DNA from: Pseudomonas cavernae
GTDB lineage: Bacteria > Pseudomonadota > Gammaproteobacteria > Pseudomonadales > Pseudomonadaceae
Direction of reading: 5' to 3'
Assembly: GCF_003595175.1 (NCBI RefSeq)
Contig: NZ_CP032419.1
Location: 1,612,001 to 1,676,000 of the forward strand
Length of the DNA: 64,000 bases
Shown here piece by piece: positions 26,392 to 34,630 of this stretch (the first letter of the stretch is position 1; each line of letters opens with the position of its first letter). The notes below the pieces were generated by a model. The model searched no databases. It was not told where the DNA came from and was given only the letters and a program-made list of their open reading frames with translations. The position numbers were made by a program, and so were the translations under genes.

Positions 26392-28824
26392 TCAGGGAAA
26401 CGCGACCGCCGCCGCGAGATACAGCAGCAACGCCAGCAGCAACACCACAGTGAATCCCAGGTGGATCGCCAGCAGGGTCGCCAGCACGGCCGCCACCACC
26501 GATACGCTGGCGTTGACGCCCCAGGCGATCGGCACCAGTGCTTCGGCGCGCGCGGAGACGCGCCCGAGTCCGAGCGGAAACGGCATGCCCATGGCGAACG
26601 CCAGCGGCGCGACCAGCGCGGCGCAGATGCCGAACCTGGCGAGGGTCGGCACCGGCGCCAGCAGCTGGAACAACGGGGGCAGGGCGATCAGGTAGAGCAG
26701 GGCGATCGCGCAGATCGCCAGGACCGGCCGCACCAGCGGATGAGCGGGCCCCACACCAGTACCAATGTCCGCCCGCCGCCGGCCGGAATACCGGCTGCCG
26801 AGGCCGGCGAAGATCAGGAACGCGCCGAGCGTTACCGCCACCGAATACAGCGGGTGGCTGAGGAACAGGGTGAACTTCTGGATGAAGGCGATTTCCACGA
26901 ACATGAAGGCGACGCCGATGGCGGCGAAGTAGGCCACGACTCGCAGTTCGAACCTGGCCAAAGCCGCATTTCGAGAGCGCCGCTGGCGCCGCCGCGCCAC
27001 CCACAGCGGCGCCAGGATCAGCAGCACGGCGGCCACGCCGGACTGCAGCAGCGTGGCGATCAGCACCGGATAGCCCCACTCCAGCATCGACAGGCTGCCC
27101 TGCGCCTTCAGCGCCAGCAGTTCCGGCAGCGAGCGCCACTTGAAGAAGTGGAAGAAATACGGCCGGTCATCCGTGGTGGGGCGCACATCGAACTTGTAGC
27201 GCGCCAGGAACTCCGCGCGCTCGCCGGATAGCAGGGCCTGCGCCGCGTCGAAGAACCAGGGCCGATCGAGCAGGTTGTAGCGGTTCGCCTCGGCCACGGT
27301 CATCCCGGGGTAGTAGGCCAGATCGAAGGAGCGCGCCCGGCAGAACGCCCGCAGCGCGGCGATGCCGGCGGCGCTGAAGTCCCTGTTGCTGACCAGCAGC
27401 GTCGCGGTCTTCCAGCCGCGGATCATGACGATGCGGCGCGCCGCGCTGGCCTGCCCGTCGCGCTCGATGGCCTCGGCCGCGGTGGCGAGCAGCCGGGGAA
27501 TGTCGCGCGGCGGCAGGGTGACCCAGCGGGTGATGGCGAGCAGGCCGCCGGGCGCGAGATGGCGCAGGTACTCGGCGAAGGCATCCACCGTGTACAGGTA
27601 GTTCTCGGACAGCGCGTGCAGGCCGCCCGAGGCGGTGCCGAAGGAATCCAGCAGGGCGATCTGGATCAGGTCGTAAGGCTCGCTGCGCGAAGCCACCAGG
27701 CCGCGCGCCTCGCCGATCAGCACACGGACGTTGGGCGCGCTGTACGGTTTGCCGGAGAAGTCGGCGAAGCGGCGCTGGACCAGATCGATCACCTGCGGGT
27801 TCAGTTCGATGGCATCCACCGCGCTGGCGCCGTGGTAGATCGCCTGCAGCACATCGGCGCCGGCGCCGCTGCCCAGCACCAGCACGCGGGGTTGCCGCAG
27901 CAGGTGATAGGGCAGGGCCGAGGTCAGGTAGTCCAGGTAGGCGAGCGGCTCGCGGCGCCCGTCATGGCGGTTCAGCACGGAAAGGCCGTCGCCGTCGGTG
28001 AAGATGGCCAGTTGCGCGGGCAGTTCCTGCGTCGCGTTGAGGCTCAGGCCCGGCGCGTGGCGCAGGGGGATGGTCGGGCTGTCGACGACCGTGAGCAGGC
28101 CCAGCGGACTCCAAGTCTGGGCGATCGCGCGCGCGTCCTTGATGCGCAGCGTCTGGCTCAGTTCCTTGTACTCGGAGGGCGCCAGGGCGATCCAGCGCCC
28201 GGGCACGCCGGCCGGCAGCGCGACCGCCAGCGCCAGCAGCAACGGTACGAGCCAGCGCCTGCGCCCCGCGCAAGCCATGCCGGCCAGCGCACCGGCGGCG
28301 ATGCCGCTGCCGCCCAGCAGCCGCAGCGCATCGACGGGCGTCAGGGCGAACAGCGCGGCGACGATCGCCAGGCTGCCCACGCCGGCGCCGAGAATGTCGA
28401 AGGCGTATATCCGGTGAATCTGTTCCTGAAAGCAGGTGAAGGTCAGGCAGATGCACAGCGCCGCGCAGAAGAACGGCACGAACAGCAGCAGGTAGATCCA
28501 CAGCAGGCGCAGCGGTTGTCGCGCATCCCAGACGATCTCCAGCGGATTGAACGGAACCTGCTGGGCCAGGCTGAAGCAGGCGATCGCGCTCAGCCCGAAC
28601 AGCACCGCGCCGCCGATGAACACGCCGTGGAAGCGCGGCGCCAGCACAGGCCGCGCCAGCGCCACGGCGGTGCCGGCCGCGCCGTAGCCGAGCAGCGCGA
28701 CGCTGATCATCATGTAGGCGAAATGGTGCCACTGGATGATCGAAAGCAGCCGCAGCAGCAGCACCTCATAGCCGAGCGCGGAGGCCGACAGCAGCGCCAG
28801 GGCGAGCAACGGCGGCGAATGCAT
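26392..28824 (-). CDS. Polytopic membrane protein with internal spermidine-synthase-like domain
   Basis: 810 residues from ATG 28824, two bases after the stop of the methyltransferase gene upstream. About six N-terminal hydrophobic helices (1-200) are followed by a soluble region (about 205-565) with a class I methyltransferase core: VLVLGSGAGADVLQAIYHGA, the acidic AIELNPQVIDL and LIQIALLD. About seven more helices close the protein. The core resembles spermidine synthases, but polyamine synthesis is not implied. Such membrane-flanked domains are widespread and of unknown role. It lies between inverted miniature elements. Confidence 0.8.
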   Translation of the reverse strand: MHSPPLLALALLSASALGYEVLLLRLLSIIQWHHFAYMMISVALLGYGAAGTAVALARPVLAPRFHGVFIGGAVLFGLSAIACFSLAQQVPFNPLEIVWDARQPLRLLWIYLLLFVPFFCAALCICLTFTCFQEQIHRIYAFDILGAGVGSLAIVAALFALTPVDALRLLGGSGIAAGALAGMACAGRRRWLVPLLLALAVALPAGVPGRWIALAPSEYKELSQTLRIKDARAIAQTWSPLGLLTVVDSPTIPLRHAPGLSLNATQELPAQLAIFTDGDGLSVLNRHDGRREPLAYLDYLTSALPYHLLRQPRVLVLGSGAGADVLQAIYHGASAVDAIELNPQVIDLVQRRFADFSGKPYSAPNVRVLIGEARGLVASRSEPYDLIQIALLDSFGTASGGLHALSENYLYTVDAFAEYLRHLAPGGLLAITRWVTLPPRDIPRLLATAAEAIERDGQASAARRIVMIRGWKTATLLVSNRDFSAAGIAALRAFCRARSFDLAYYPGMTVAEANRYNLLDRPWFFDAAQALLSGERAEFLARYKFDVRPTTDDRPYFFHFFKWRSLPELLALKAQGSLSMLEWGYPVLIATLLQSGVAAVLLILAPLWVARRRQRRSRNAALARFELRVVAYFAAIGVAFMFVEIAFIQKFTLFLSHPLYSVAVTLGAFLIFAGLGSRYSGRRRADIGTGVGPAHPLVRPVLAICAIALLYLIALPPLFQLLAPVPTLARFGICAALVAPLAFAMGMPFPLGLGRVSARAEALVPIAWGVNASVSVVAAVLATLLAIHLGFTVVLLLALLLYLAAAVAFP

Positions 28825-28826
28825 GC

Positions 28827-29570
28827 TCAACCGCCTCCGACCAGCGGCACGAAGCGCACAGGCAGCACCTGCCGGGTGGACAGGCTGCCATCGCCGGCCT
28901 TCTCGATCAGCAGCAGGTACTGGATCATGAACGGCGCGCCGACCGGGATCACCATCCGCCCGCCGGCCTTGAGCTGGGCGATCAGTGGCGGCGGCACATG
29001 GCTGGCGGCGGCGGTGACGAGGATGGCGTCGTAAGGCCCGTGCTCGGGCCAGCCGTGGTAGCCGTCGCCCAGCCGGGCCTGCACCTTCGCATATCCCAGC
29101 CGGCCCAGGCGCTCCCCGGCCTGCACTGCCAGCGGCTCGATGATCTCCATCGTGTAGACCGCCTGCGCCAGCTCGGCGAGGATCGCCGCCTGGTAACCCG
29201 AGCCGGTGCCGATCTCTAGCACCACGTCGCCGGGCCCGACCTGCGCCAGGTCGGTCATCAGGGCGACGATGTAGGGCTGGGAAATGGTCTGGCCGTAGCC
29301 GATCGGCAGCGGCCGGTTCTCGTAGGCGTAGGACTCCTCGTCGGGCGGGACGAACCTGTGGCGCGGCACCCTGGCCATCGCGGCCATTACCGGCGCGGCG
29401 AACTCGGCCCTGCCGGTTTCGTCGCGGGTGACCGACGACATGTCGGCGATCTCCCGCACCATGGCGTCGCGCAACGGCGCGAACGGGTCGTCGGCATGTA
29501 GGCCGGCGGATGCCAGCGCCAGGGCGATGGCAGGCGCCAGGATGCGCGTCAGGAGCGCCACCGGCTTCAC
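28827..29570 (-). CDS. Exported protein-L-isoaspartate O-methyltransferase-like protein
   Basis: 247 residues from GTG 29570, which has AGGAG five bases upstream. A signal-peptide-like N-terminus (LLTRILAPAIALALASAG) precedes a PCMT fold: FVPPDEESYAYENRPLPIGYGQTISQPYIVA, the SAM motif VVLEIGTGSGYQAAILAEL, and GGRMVIPVG. Cytosolic Pcm repairs isoaspartyl residues. An exported copy would need SAM outside the cytoplasm, so the true substrate and location are open. It is coupled to the downstream membrane protein. Confidence 0.82.
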   Translation of the reverse strand: MKPVALLTRILAPAIALALASAGLHADDPFAPLRDAMVREIADMSSVTRDETGRAEFAAPVMAAMARVPRHRFVPPDEESYAYENRPLPIGYGQTISQPYIVALMTDLAQVGPGDVVLEIGTGSGYQAAILAELAQAVYTMEIIEPLAVQAGERLGRLGYAKVQARLGDGYHGWPEHGPYDAILVTAAASHVPPPLIAQLKAGGRMVIPVGAPFMIQYLLLIEKAGDGSLSTRQVLPVRFVPLVGGG

Positions 29571-29666
29571 GATGACTCCTCCGCCTGAGGAACAGTCGAA
29601 TCGTATGGCCGGCGGGCTGGCTCGGCAAGTCGAGGGTGCCGGCGACCAGACGGCCACGACGAATGC

Positions 29667-29814
29667 CTGAGAGCCTGTCTACGATCTGCTGCGCGTCGGC
29701 CAAACTGCGTTGAAAACGGCTTCGGAATGCTCATTTACAACTCGTAAACTCCGCTTCCTCAGCCGTTTTCGCCTTGTTTGACTCTAGCTCGCGAGATCGT
29801 AAACAGGCTCTGAG
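29667..29814. repeat. Miniature inverted-repeat element (MITE-like), copy 3 (inverted)
   Basis: Ends are AGCCTGTCTACGATC and GATCGTAAACAGGCT, flanked by CTGAG on each side. Its reverse complement aligns along the full length with copy 2, including TTTACGAGTTGTAAATGAG and GACGCGCAGCAGATC. Copies 2 and 3 bracket the VOC remnant and the two methyltransferase-fold genes. Confidence 0.85.
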
Positions 29815-29818
29815 AAAA

Positions 29819-29878
29819 TATCGCAACTTGTAATACTGACGGCATCGCGACACCTTGGCTTCATAGCAAGTTGCGATA
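29819..29878 (+). promoter_or_regulatory. higBA promoter/operator
   Basis: A perfect 12-bp inverted repeat TATCGCAACTTG (29819-29830) / CAAGTTGCGATA (29867-29878) starts 5 bp past the miniature element and ends 11 bp before the toxin start. The position fits an autoregulatory HigA operator. Confidence 0.6.
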
Positions 29879-29889
29879 ACAGGCTCACA

Positions 29890-30174
29890 ATGCGCGTCAT
29901 TACTCAGAAACGCATCCGGGAAGCCCAGCAGAAATGGCCACACTCGGCCAATGCACCGGAGGCCTGGTATCGCCTGATCCGACGCACAGGCCCGAGCGAC
30001 TTCGCCGCCATGAAGCAGCTATTCCCCAGCATCGACAAGGTCGGCGACAAGCATGTGTTCGACATCGGCGGCAACAAGCTGCGCCTGATCGCAGTGGTGG
30101 ACTACCAGTTCAAGAAGGTCTTCATTCGCGCCGTGCTCGATCACAAAGAGTACGACCGCAACCAATGGAAGTGA
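29890..30174 (+). CDS. higB: HigB-type mRNA interferase toxin
   Basis: A 94-residue RelE-fold toxin of the HigB family that cleaves ribosome-bound mRNA. Typical features are AWYRLIRRTGPSDFAAMKQLFPS, FDIGGNKLRLIAVVDYQFKKVFIRAV and the C-terminal HKEYDRNQW. The toxin precedes the antitoxin, as usual for higBA, with 8 bp between them. It sits immediately next to the miniature element. Confidence 0.92.
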   Translation: MRVITQKRIREAQQKWPHSANAPEAWYRLIRRTGPSDFAAMKQLFPSIDKVGDKHVFDIGGNKLRLIAVVDYQFKKVFIRAVLDHKEYDRNQWK

Positions 30175-30182
30175 GGTGACAG

Positions 30183-30584
30183 ATGAACGCAATCCTGAAG
30201 CAAGCGGCGGAGCACTGGCGCTATGTGGCGCCCCTGCTCACACCGGCACAGACCGAAACGGACTACGACACGCTGGTTACGGTCCTCGACGAACTGCTCG
30301 ACGAGATCGGCGGCGCCGAAGGCCACCCGCTGGCAGCTCTGGCCGCACAGATGGGCGACCTGATCGGCGCCTACGACAGCGAACACTTCCCCATCCCGGA
30401 CGCACCAGGGCATGAAGTACTGCGCTTCCTCATGCAGGAACACGGCCTGCGCCAGGAAGACCTGCCCGAGATCGGCCCGCAATCGGTTGTATCGGAGATC
30501 CTGGCAGGAAAGCGCCAGCTCAACGTGCGCCACATCCGCGCACTGACCGCCCGCTTCAACGTGCCGGCGGACGTGTTCTTCTAA
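30183..30584 (+). CDS. higA: HigA-type antitoxin
   Basis: 133 residues. The C-terminal half is a Xre-like helix-turn-helix (EVLRFLMQEHGLRQEDLPEIG, then SVVSEILAGKRQLNVRHIRAL). The N-terminal half is the acidic, toxin-binding part with an LLDEIGGAEGHPLAAL motif. It neutralises HigB and should repress the operon through the upstream inverted repeat. A GAGGTGA site precedes the ATG. Confidence 0.92.
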   Translation: MNAILKQAAEHWRYVAPLLTPAQTETDYDTLVTVLDELLDEIGGAEGHPLAALAAQMGDLIGAYDSEHFPIPDAPGHEVLRFLMQEHGLRQEDLPEIGPQSVVSEILAGKRQLNVRHIRALTARFNVPADVFF

Positions 30585-30615
30585 CCCCCGAGGCTCGCGG
30601 AAGGAGCAATCCGGT

Positions 30616-30672
30616 TAGGGTCTGTTGCCGTTTCGCTCCGGCCGCGACGGAGCGAAACGGCAACAGACCCTA
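30616..30672. repeat. Long perfect hairpin, TCTGTTGCCGTTTCG arms
   Basis: Perfect 25-bp arms beginning TAGGGTCTGTTGCCG surround a 7-nt loop. The right end supplies the TAG stop of the convergent YdjM-like gene. It can terminate both higBA and that gene. A half copy at 26361 truncates the VOC gene. Confidence 0.8.
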
Positions 30673-31707
30673 GCGGCTTAGCTCTTGCGCCCACTGCGCC
30701 AGCGGCACCGGCTGGCGCTGATCCCAGATCCGCAGCCAGAGCTGGCGCAGATGCTCCAGATCGCCACGCTCGCTCGGCCAGCGCTCGACCCGCGGCGGCA
30801 GGCGCCACTCGCCCCCGCGTCGTTCGGCCATCACGAAGCGGAATGGATGGAAGCCGGTCATGCCCAGACGCAGGTCGGTGATCACCAGCTGCTCGCCGAT
30901 GCGGTCGTAACGCAGGATGCCGTGGGTGAACCAGGCGAGCCGCCGGTGCTGCGGTGAGTCCACCAGCACCTTGGCCAGTTCGCTGCCGCGCGGAATGCGC
31001 TCAAGCCGTGGCGGCGCGCGGTCGAACCAACTCACCAGCGCCTCGTAGTAATAGTCACCTTCCAGTATCACCACCCGCCAGAGCAGGCTGTTGAACGGCG
31101 TCGGCGCGCTGAACAGCGCCTGCGGCCGGATCTGCTCGCGCGCCAGCACCTGCTCGACGCGCTGCTCGGCCATCCACTTGCCGGCCACGGTGAAGGCCAG
31201 GTACAGGCTGGACAGGGCCAGCGCCACGACTGGCAGCCGCCTGCGCTTGCCCCGCAGCCCACCGACCAGCCCGGCGCCCACTGCCACCAGCAGCGGCAGG
31301 GTATACAGCGGGTCGATGATGAAGATCGTCGACCAGGCCAGCGGCGGCGTACGCAGCGGCCAGAACAGCTGGGTGCCGTAGCTGGTGAAGCAATCCAGCA
31401 GCGGATGGGTGGCCAGCACCAGCCACAGGGTCAGCAGCAGCCTTTGCGTGGAATAGCCCGCATCGGGGTGCAGGCGCCGAACCAGCCAGGTGAGCAGCAG
31501 GGCCAGGCCGCTGAGCACCAGCAGCGAATGGCTGAAGCCGCGGTGATGGGTCATCCAGGCCACCGCGTCGCCATAGTCGATCACCACGTCGAGGTCCGGC
31601 TGGGTGCCGAGCAGCGCGCCGTAGAGCAGCGCCTTGCGCCCCTGCCAGCGGCCGAGCAGGGCGCCCTGGAGCGTGGCGCCGAGCGCCATCTGGGTGATCG
31701 AGTCCAT
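30670..31707 (-). CDS. YdjM/DUF457-type membrane metal-dependent hydrolase
   Basis: 345 residues from ATG 31707. The N-terminus MDSITQMALGATLQGALLG and the His/Asp motifs HHRGFSHSLLVL and THPLLDCFTSYGTQLFWP are those of the LexA-regulated YdjM-like family. About four to five membrane segments occupy the first 180 residues, followed by a ~160-residue soluble tail. The physiological substrate is unknown; phospholipase-like chemistry has been proposed for relatives. The stop codon comes from the hairpin repeat. Confidence 0.85.
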   Translation of the reverse strand: MDSITQMALGATLQGALLGRWQGRKALLYGALLGTQPDLDVVIDYGDAVAWMTHHRGFSHSLLVLSGLALLLTWLVRRLHPDAGYSTQRLLLTLWLVLATHPLLDCFTSYGTQLFWPLRTPPLAWSTIFIIDPLYTLPLLVAVGAGLVGGLRGKRRRLPVVALALSSLYLAFTVAGKWMAEQRVEQVLAREQIRPQALFSAPTPFNSLLWRVVILEGDYYYEALVSWFDRAPPRLERIPRGSELAKVLVDSPQHRRLAWFTHGILRYDRIGEQLVITDLRLGMTGFHPFRFVMAERRGGEWRLPPRVERWPSERGDLEHLRQLWLRIWDQRQPVPLAQWAQELSR

Positions 31708-31847
31708 GCCTGTCCCTTCCTGCGTTCGGGTGGCCAAGGTAACCAAAGCTCCCGCTCGACGCGGCAGAAAAATCTTCACCGGGGATTTCCGTTGCTGGCG
31801 TGCCCTGGATCTAGGCTTAAGATTCCCCCCTCTCGAGGAAGGCCGCC

Positions 31848-32276
31848 ATGCTCGCCTACGACTTTCAAGTGGCCTGGGCCGATCTGGACTCCAACGGCCA
31901 CGTCAAGAATTCCCGTTATCTGGACTACGTCTCGCAGGCGCGCTTCCTGTTCCTCGCCGAGTTCGGCTTCACCCCGCAGGCGTTCGCCGAGGTGAAGATG
32001 GGGCCGGTGGTGTTCGAGGACCGCGTGCAGTACCGCCGCGAGATGCGCCTGCTGCAGAAGTTCAGCGTGCAGGTGCGGGTCGGCGGGCTGTCGGAGGACG
32101 GCGCCAAGTTCATCATGGTCAACGACGTGGTCAATGAGAAGGGCGAGCTGTGCGCCAAGGTGACCTCCAATGCCGCCTGGTTCAGCCTGGAATCGCGCAA
32201 GATCACGCCGCCGCCGGCGGCATTGAAGAAGGCCATGGAGGACGCGCCGCGCACCGAGGATTTCCATTGGCTGTGA
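31848..32276 (+). CDS. 4HBT-family acyl-CoA thioesterase
   Basis: A hot-dog fold protein of 142 residues with the catalytic-region motif [20 protein letters not shown] (Asp in the first helix). It resembles the YbgC/4-hydroxybenzoyl-CoA thioesterase group. The substrate cannot be told from sequence. It lies 55 bp upstream of arfB on the same strand. Confidence 0.87.
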   Translation: MLAYDFQVAWADLDSNGHVKNSRYLDYVSQARFLFLAEFGFTPQAFAEVKMGPVVFEDRVQYRREMRLLQKFSVQVRVGGLSEDGAKFIMVNDVVNEKGELCAKVTSNAAWFSLESRKITPPPAALKKAMEDAPRTEDFHWL

Positions 32277-32331
32277 GCCGCTCGCGGGGCGCCGGGTTAT
32301 GCTGGGCACCCCTGATAGCTTGCGTACCGCC

Positions 32332-32745
32332 ATGCTGGTGATCTCCAACAGCGTCCATCTGCCCGACGACGAGGTCGAGCTGACCGCCATCCGCGCCCAG
32401 GGCGCCGGCGGGCAGAACGTCAACAAGGTGTCCAGCGCGGTGCACCTGCGCTTCGACAGCCAGGCCTCGTCGCTGCCGCCGTTCTACAAGGAACGCCTGC
32501 TGGCCCTGCGCGACAGCCGCATCACCGCCGACGGGGTGGTCATCATCAAGGCCCAGCAATACCGTACCCAGGAACAGAACCGCGCCGACGCCCTCGAGCG
32601 CCTGGCCGAACTGATCCGCAATGCCGGCAAGACCGAGAAGGCCCGGCGGCCGACCAAGCCGACCCTTGGCTCGAAGAAGCGCCGCCTGGAAGGCAAGACC
32701 AAGCGCGGGGCGATCAAGGCCGGGCGCGGCAAGGTGGAGTTCTGA
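32332..32745 (+). CDS. arfB: Peptidyl-tRNA hydrolase ArfB (YaeJ)
   Basis: Rescues stalled ribosomes by hydrolysing peptidyl-tRNA. 137 residues. The release-factor GGQ motif is in [19 protein letters not shown], and the Lys/Arg-rich C-terminal tail ([16 protein letters not shown]) enters the empty mRNA channel. ATG 32332 is chosen; a start at 32299 would add 11 residues not typical of the family. Its TGA stop lies within the CTGAG end of a miniature element. Confidence 0.93.
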   Translation: MLVISNSVHLPDDEVELTAIRAQGAGGQNVNKVSSAVHLRFDSQASSLPPFYKERLLALRDSRITADGVVIIKAQQYRTQEQNRADALERLAELIRNAGKTEKARRPTKPTLGSKKRRLEGKTKRGAIKAGRGKVEF

Positions 32746-32969
32746 GAGTCTGATTACGATCTGCTGTGCTTTTTGCTTTTATCCCCTCGCCCCTCTGGGG
32801 AGAGGGCTAGGGAGAGGGGCCGAGCGGTCAGGCCAACGTCTTTCCTGCCTGATTCCCCTCTCCCCCAACCCCTCTCCCATGAATGGGAGAGGGGAGCTAA
32901 AGCGGCGCCTCCGAATGAACAACCTACCGAGAGATCATCTAACTCGCGAGATCGCGAGTCGGTTCTGAG
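32742..32969. repeat. Degenerate MITE-like element, copy 4, interrupted by family D hairpins
   Basis: Left part CTGAGAGTCTGATTACGATC and right part CTCGCGAGATC...GGTTCTGAG recall the termini of copies 1-3. The middle is replaced by two CT/AG-rich hairpins (about 32780-32818 and 32863-32900). The stretch 32746-33057 holds no gene. Confidence 0.55.
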
Positions 32970-33057
32970 ACGCGGGCGACCACCAGTCGCTCACCTGCCC
33001 AACTGTGGTCAGCGCTTCTAGACTGTAAGCGTCCATTTTCCTGCTGTGTTCCGAGCC

Positions 33058-33327
33058 ATGTCCCATCTCGTCTTCGCCCCTGCCATCCAGCGGCATGTTG
33101 CGGTTCCCGATTGCGAGGTGACGGCGCCGACGGTGGCGGCCGCGCTGGAGCAGGTGTTCAGCGCCAAGCCGCAGCTGCGTGGTTATCTGCTCGACGACCA
33201 GGGCCATCTGCGCCGACATATCGCGGTGTTCGTCGATGGCCTGGCGATTCGCGATCGTCTCCATCTCAGCGACAGCATCGACGCCGCAACGGACATTTAC
33301 GTGGTGCAGGCGCTGTCCGGCGGTTGA
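33058..33327 (+). CDS. ThiS/MoaD-family (ubiquitin-like) sulfur-carrier-type protein
   Basis: 89 residues with the beta-grasp pattern of MoaD/ThiS and an exact C-terminal Gly-Gly (VVQALSGG), the end that is adenylated and thiocarboxylated in sulfur carriers. HIAVFVDGLAIRD is the typical central strand. No moaE, thiG or E1-like gene is near. The stop codon overlaps the GAGGAGGT ribosome site of the next gene, so the two are tightly coupled. The ATG at 33058 is preferred over a GTG at 33046. Confidence 0.82.
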   Translation: MSHLVFAPAIQRHVAVPDCEVTAPTVAAALEQVFSAKPQLRGYLLDDQGHLRRHIAVFVDGLAIRDRLHLSDSIDAATDIYVVQALSGG

Positions 33328-33340
33328 GGAGGTATTGCTT

Positions 33341-34459
33341 ATGAGCGACCGACTACTGATAGCCACCCGCAAGGGCCTGTTCATCCTGCAGCGCAATAGC
33401 GGCGGGCAGTGGGAGCTGGCGCAGACGCACTTTCTCGGCGAGCCGGTGAGCATGGTGCTCGCCGACCCGCGCGATGGGGCGCTGTACGCCGCGCTCAACC
33501 TCGGCCATTTCGGCGTCAAACTCTGGCGCCGGCCGGCGGGGCAGGCGGACTGGCAGGCCTGCGCGGTGCCGGTCTATCCGCCACAGCCCGAGCCTCCCGA
33601 ACCACCACCTGCACCCGTCGAGGGTCAGCCGCCGCCGGCGCCCTGGAACCTGCAGCAGCTGTGGATTCTGGAGCCTGGCGGTGCCGACCAGCCCGGCGTG
33701 CTGTGGGCCGGGACCATCCCCGGCGGGTTGTTCCGCTCCGCCGACGCTGGCGACAGCTGGAGCCTCAACCGGCCGCTGTGGGACCAGCCCACGCGCAGCC
33801 AGTGGTTCGGCGGTGGCTATGACTATCCCGGCATCCATTCGATCTGCGTCGATCCGCGCGACAGCCGGCACCTGAGCGTCGCCATCTCCTGCGGTGGCGT
33901 CTGGCAGAGCCATGACGGCGGTGCCAGCTGGAACTGCACCAGCAGCGGCATGTTCGCCGCCTACATGCCGCCGGAGCGGCGCGAGGAGGGCAGCGTTCAG
34001 GACCCGCATCGCATGGTGCATTGCCCGGCGCAGCCCGAGACGCTGTGGGTGCAGCACCACAACGGCATCTTCCGCTCCACCGACGGCGCCGAGCACTGGC
34101 AGGAGGTGCCGGCGCAGCCCTCCAGCTTCGGCTTCGCCGTGGTGGTCCATCCGCAGCAGGCGGATACCGCCTGGTTCGTGCCGGCGGTCAAGGACGAGTG
34201 CCGGGTGCCGGTGGACGCGCGCTTCCTGGTCAACCGCACCCGCGACGGTGGGCGCAGTTTCGAGGCGCTAACCAGTGGCCTGCCGGCGTCGCCGAGCTAT
34301 GACCTGATCTACCGCCATGGACTGGACATCGACGCCAGCGGCGAGCGCCTGGCCATGGGTTCGACCACCGGCGGGCTATGGCTGTCGGAGAACGCGGGCG
34401 ACAGCTGGCAGTGCCTGTCGGCACACCTGCCGCCGATCTATTGCGTGCGCTTTGGGTAG
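33341..34459 (+). CDS. BNR/sialidase-like beta-propeller protein
   Basis: 372 residues without signal peptide. Repeated Asp-box/BNR-like blades are visible: GGLFRSADAGDSWSLN, GVWQSHDGGASWNC, GIFRSTDGAEHWQEV, TRDGGRSFEAL, and GGLWLSENAGDSWQCL. It is often annotated as exo-alpha-sialidase or glycosyl hydrolase. The lack of an export signal and the coupling to a ThiS/MoaD-like protein make that doubtful. A cytoplasmic binding or enzymatic propeller is likelier. Confidence 0.82.
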   Translation: MSDRLLIATRKGLFILQRNSGGQWELAQTHFLGEPVSMVLADPRDGALYAALNLGHFGVKLWRRPAGQADWQACAVPVYPPQPEPPEPPPAPVEGQPPPAPWNLQQLWILEPGGADQPGVLWAGTIPGGLFRSADAGDSWSLNRPLWDQPTRSQWFGGGYDYPGIHSICVDPRDSRHLSVAISCGGVWQSHDGGASWNCTSSGMFAAYMPPERREEGSVQDPHRMVHCPAQPETLWVQHHNGIFRSTDGAEHWQEVPAQPSSFGFAVVVHPQQADTAWFVPAVKDECRVPVDARFLVNRTRDGGRSFEALTSGLPASPSYDLIYRHGLDIDASGERLAMGSTTGGLWLSENAGDSWQCLSAHLPPIYCVRFG

Positions 34460-34474
34460 ATTGGCCTTGCTCTT

Positions 34475-34546
34475 GTAGGTTGGGTTGAGCGCAGCGATAC
34501 CCAACAGGGGCGCCGATGGGTATCGCTGCGCTCAACCGCATCCTAC
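34475..34546. repeat. Hairpin repeat, family A
   Basis: A copy starting GTAGGTTGGGTTGAGC and ending CATCCTAC. It follows the propeller gene, convergent with the phn operon. Confidence 0.8.
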
Positions 34547-34557
34547 GTACCAGCTCC

Positions 34558-34627
34558 GTAGGGTGGAAAACCGCGCAGCGTTTTCCACCAGCGGACCGGT
34601 GGATGTTCAAAGCGACATCCACCCTAC
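34558..34627. repeat. Hairpin repeat, family B (GTAGGGTGGAAAACCGCG...)
   Basis: A composite palindrome with GTAGGGTGGAAAACCG at one end and GACATCCACCCTAC at the other. Other copies are at 40206, 41286 and 49280. Confidence 0.8.
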
Positions 34628-34630
34628 AAC

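Noticed and set aside
26320..26453. C-terminal part of the VOC open frame as real protein
   Set aside because: It does not look like a VOC domain, is Arg/Pro/Thr-rich, and overlaps the 3' end of the convergent membrane-protein gene.
28825..29703. N-terminal extension of the spermidine-synthase-like protein (frame open to 29703)
   Set aside because: The extension is out of frame with, and antisense in style to, the PCMT-like gene. The real start is ATG 28824, just after the PCMT stop.
33341..34459. Sialidase/glycosyl hydrolase function
   Set aside because: BNR-type repeats alone do not show this activity; no signal peptide, no RIP motif with the catalytic Arg triad could be recognised.
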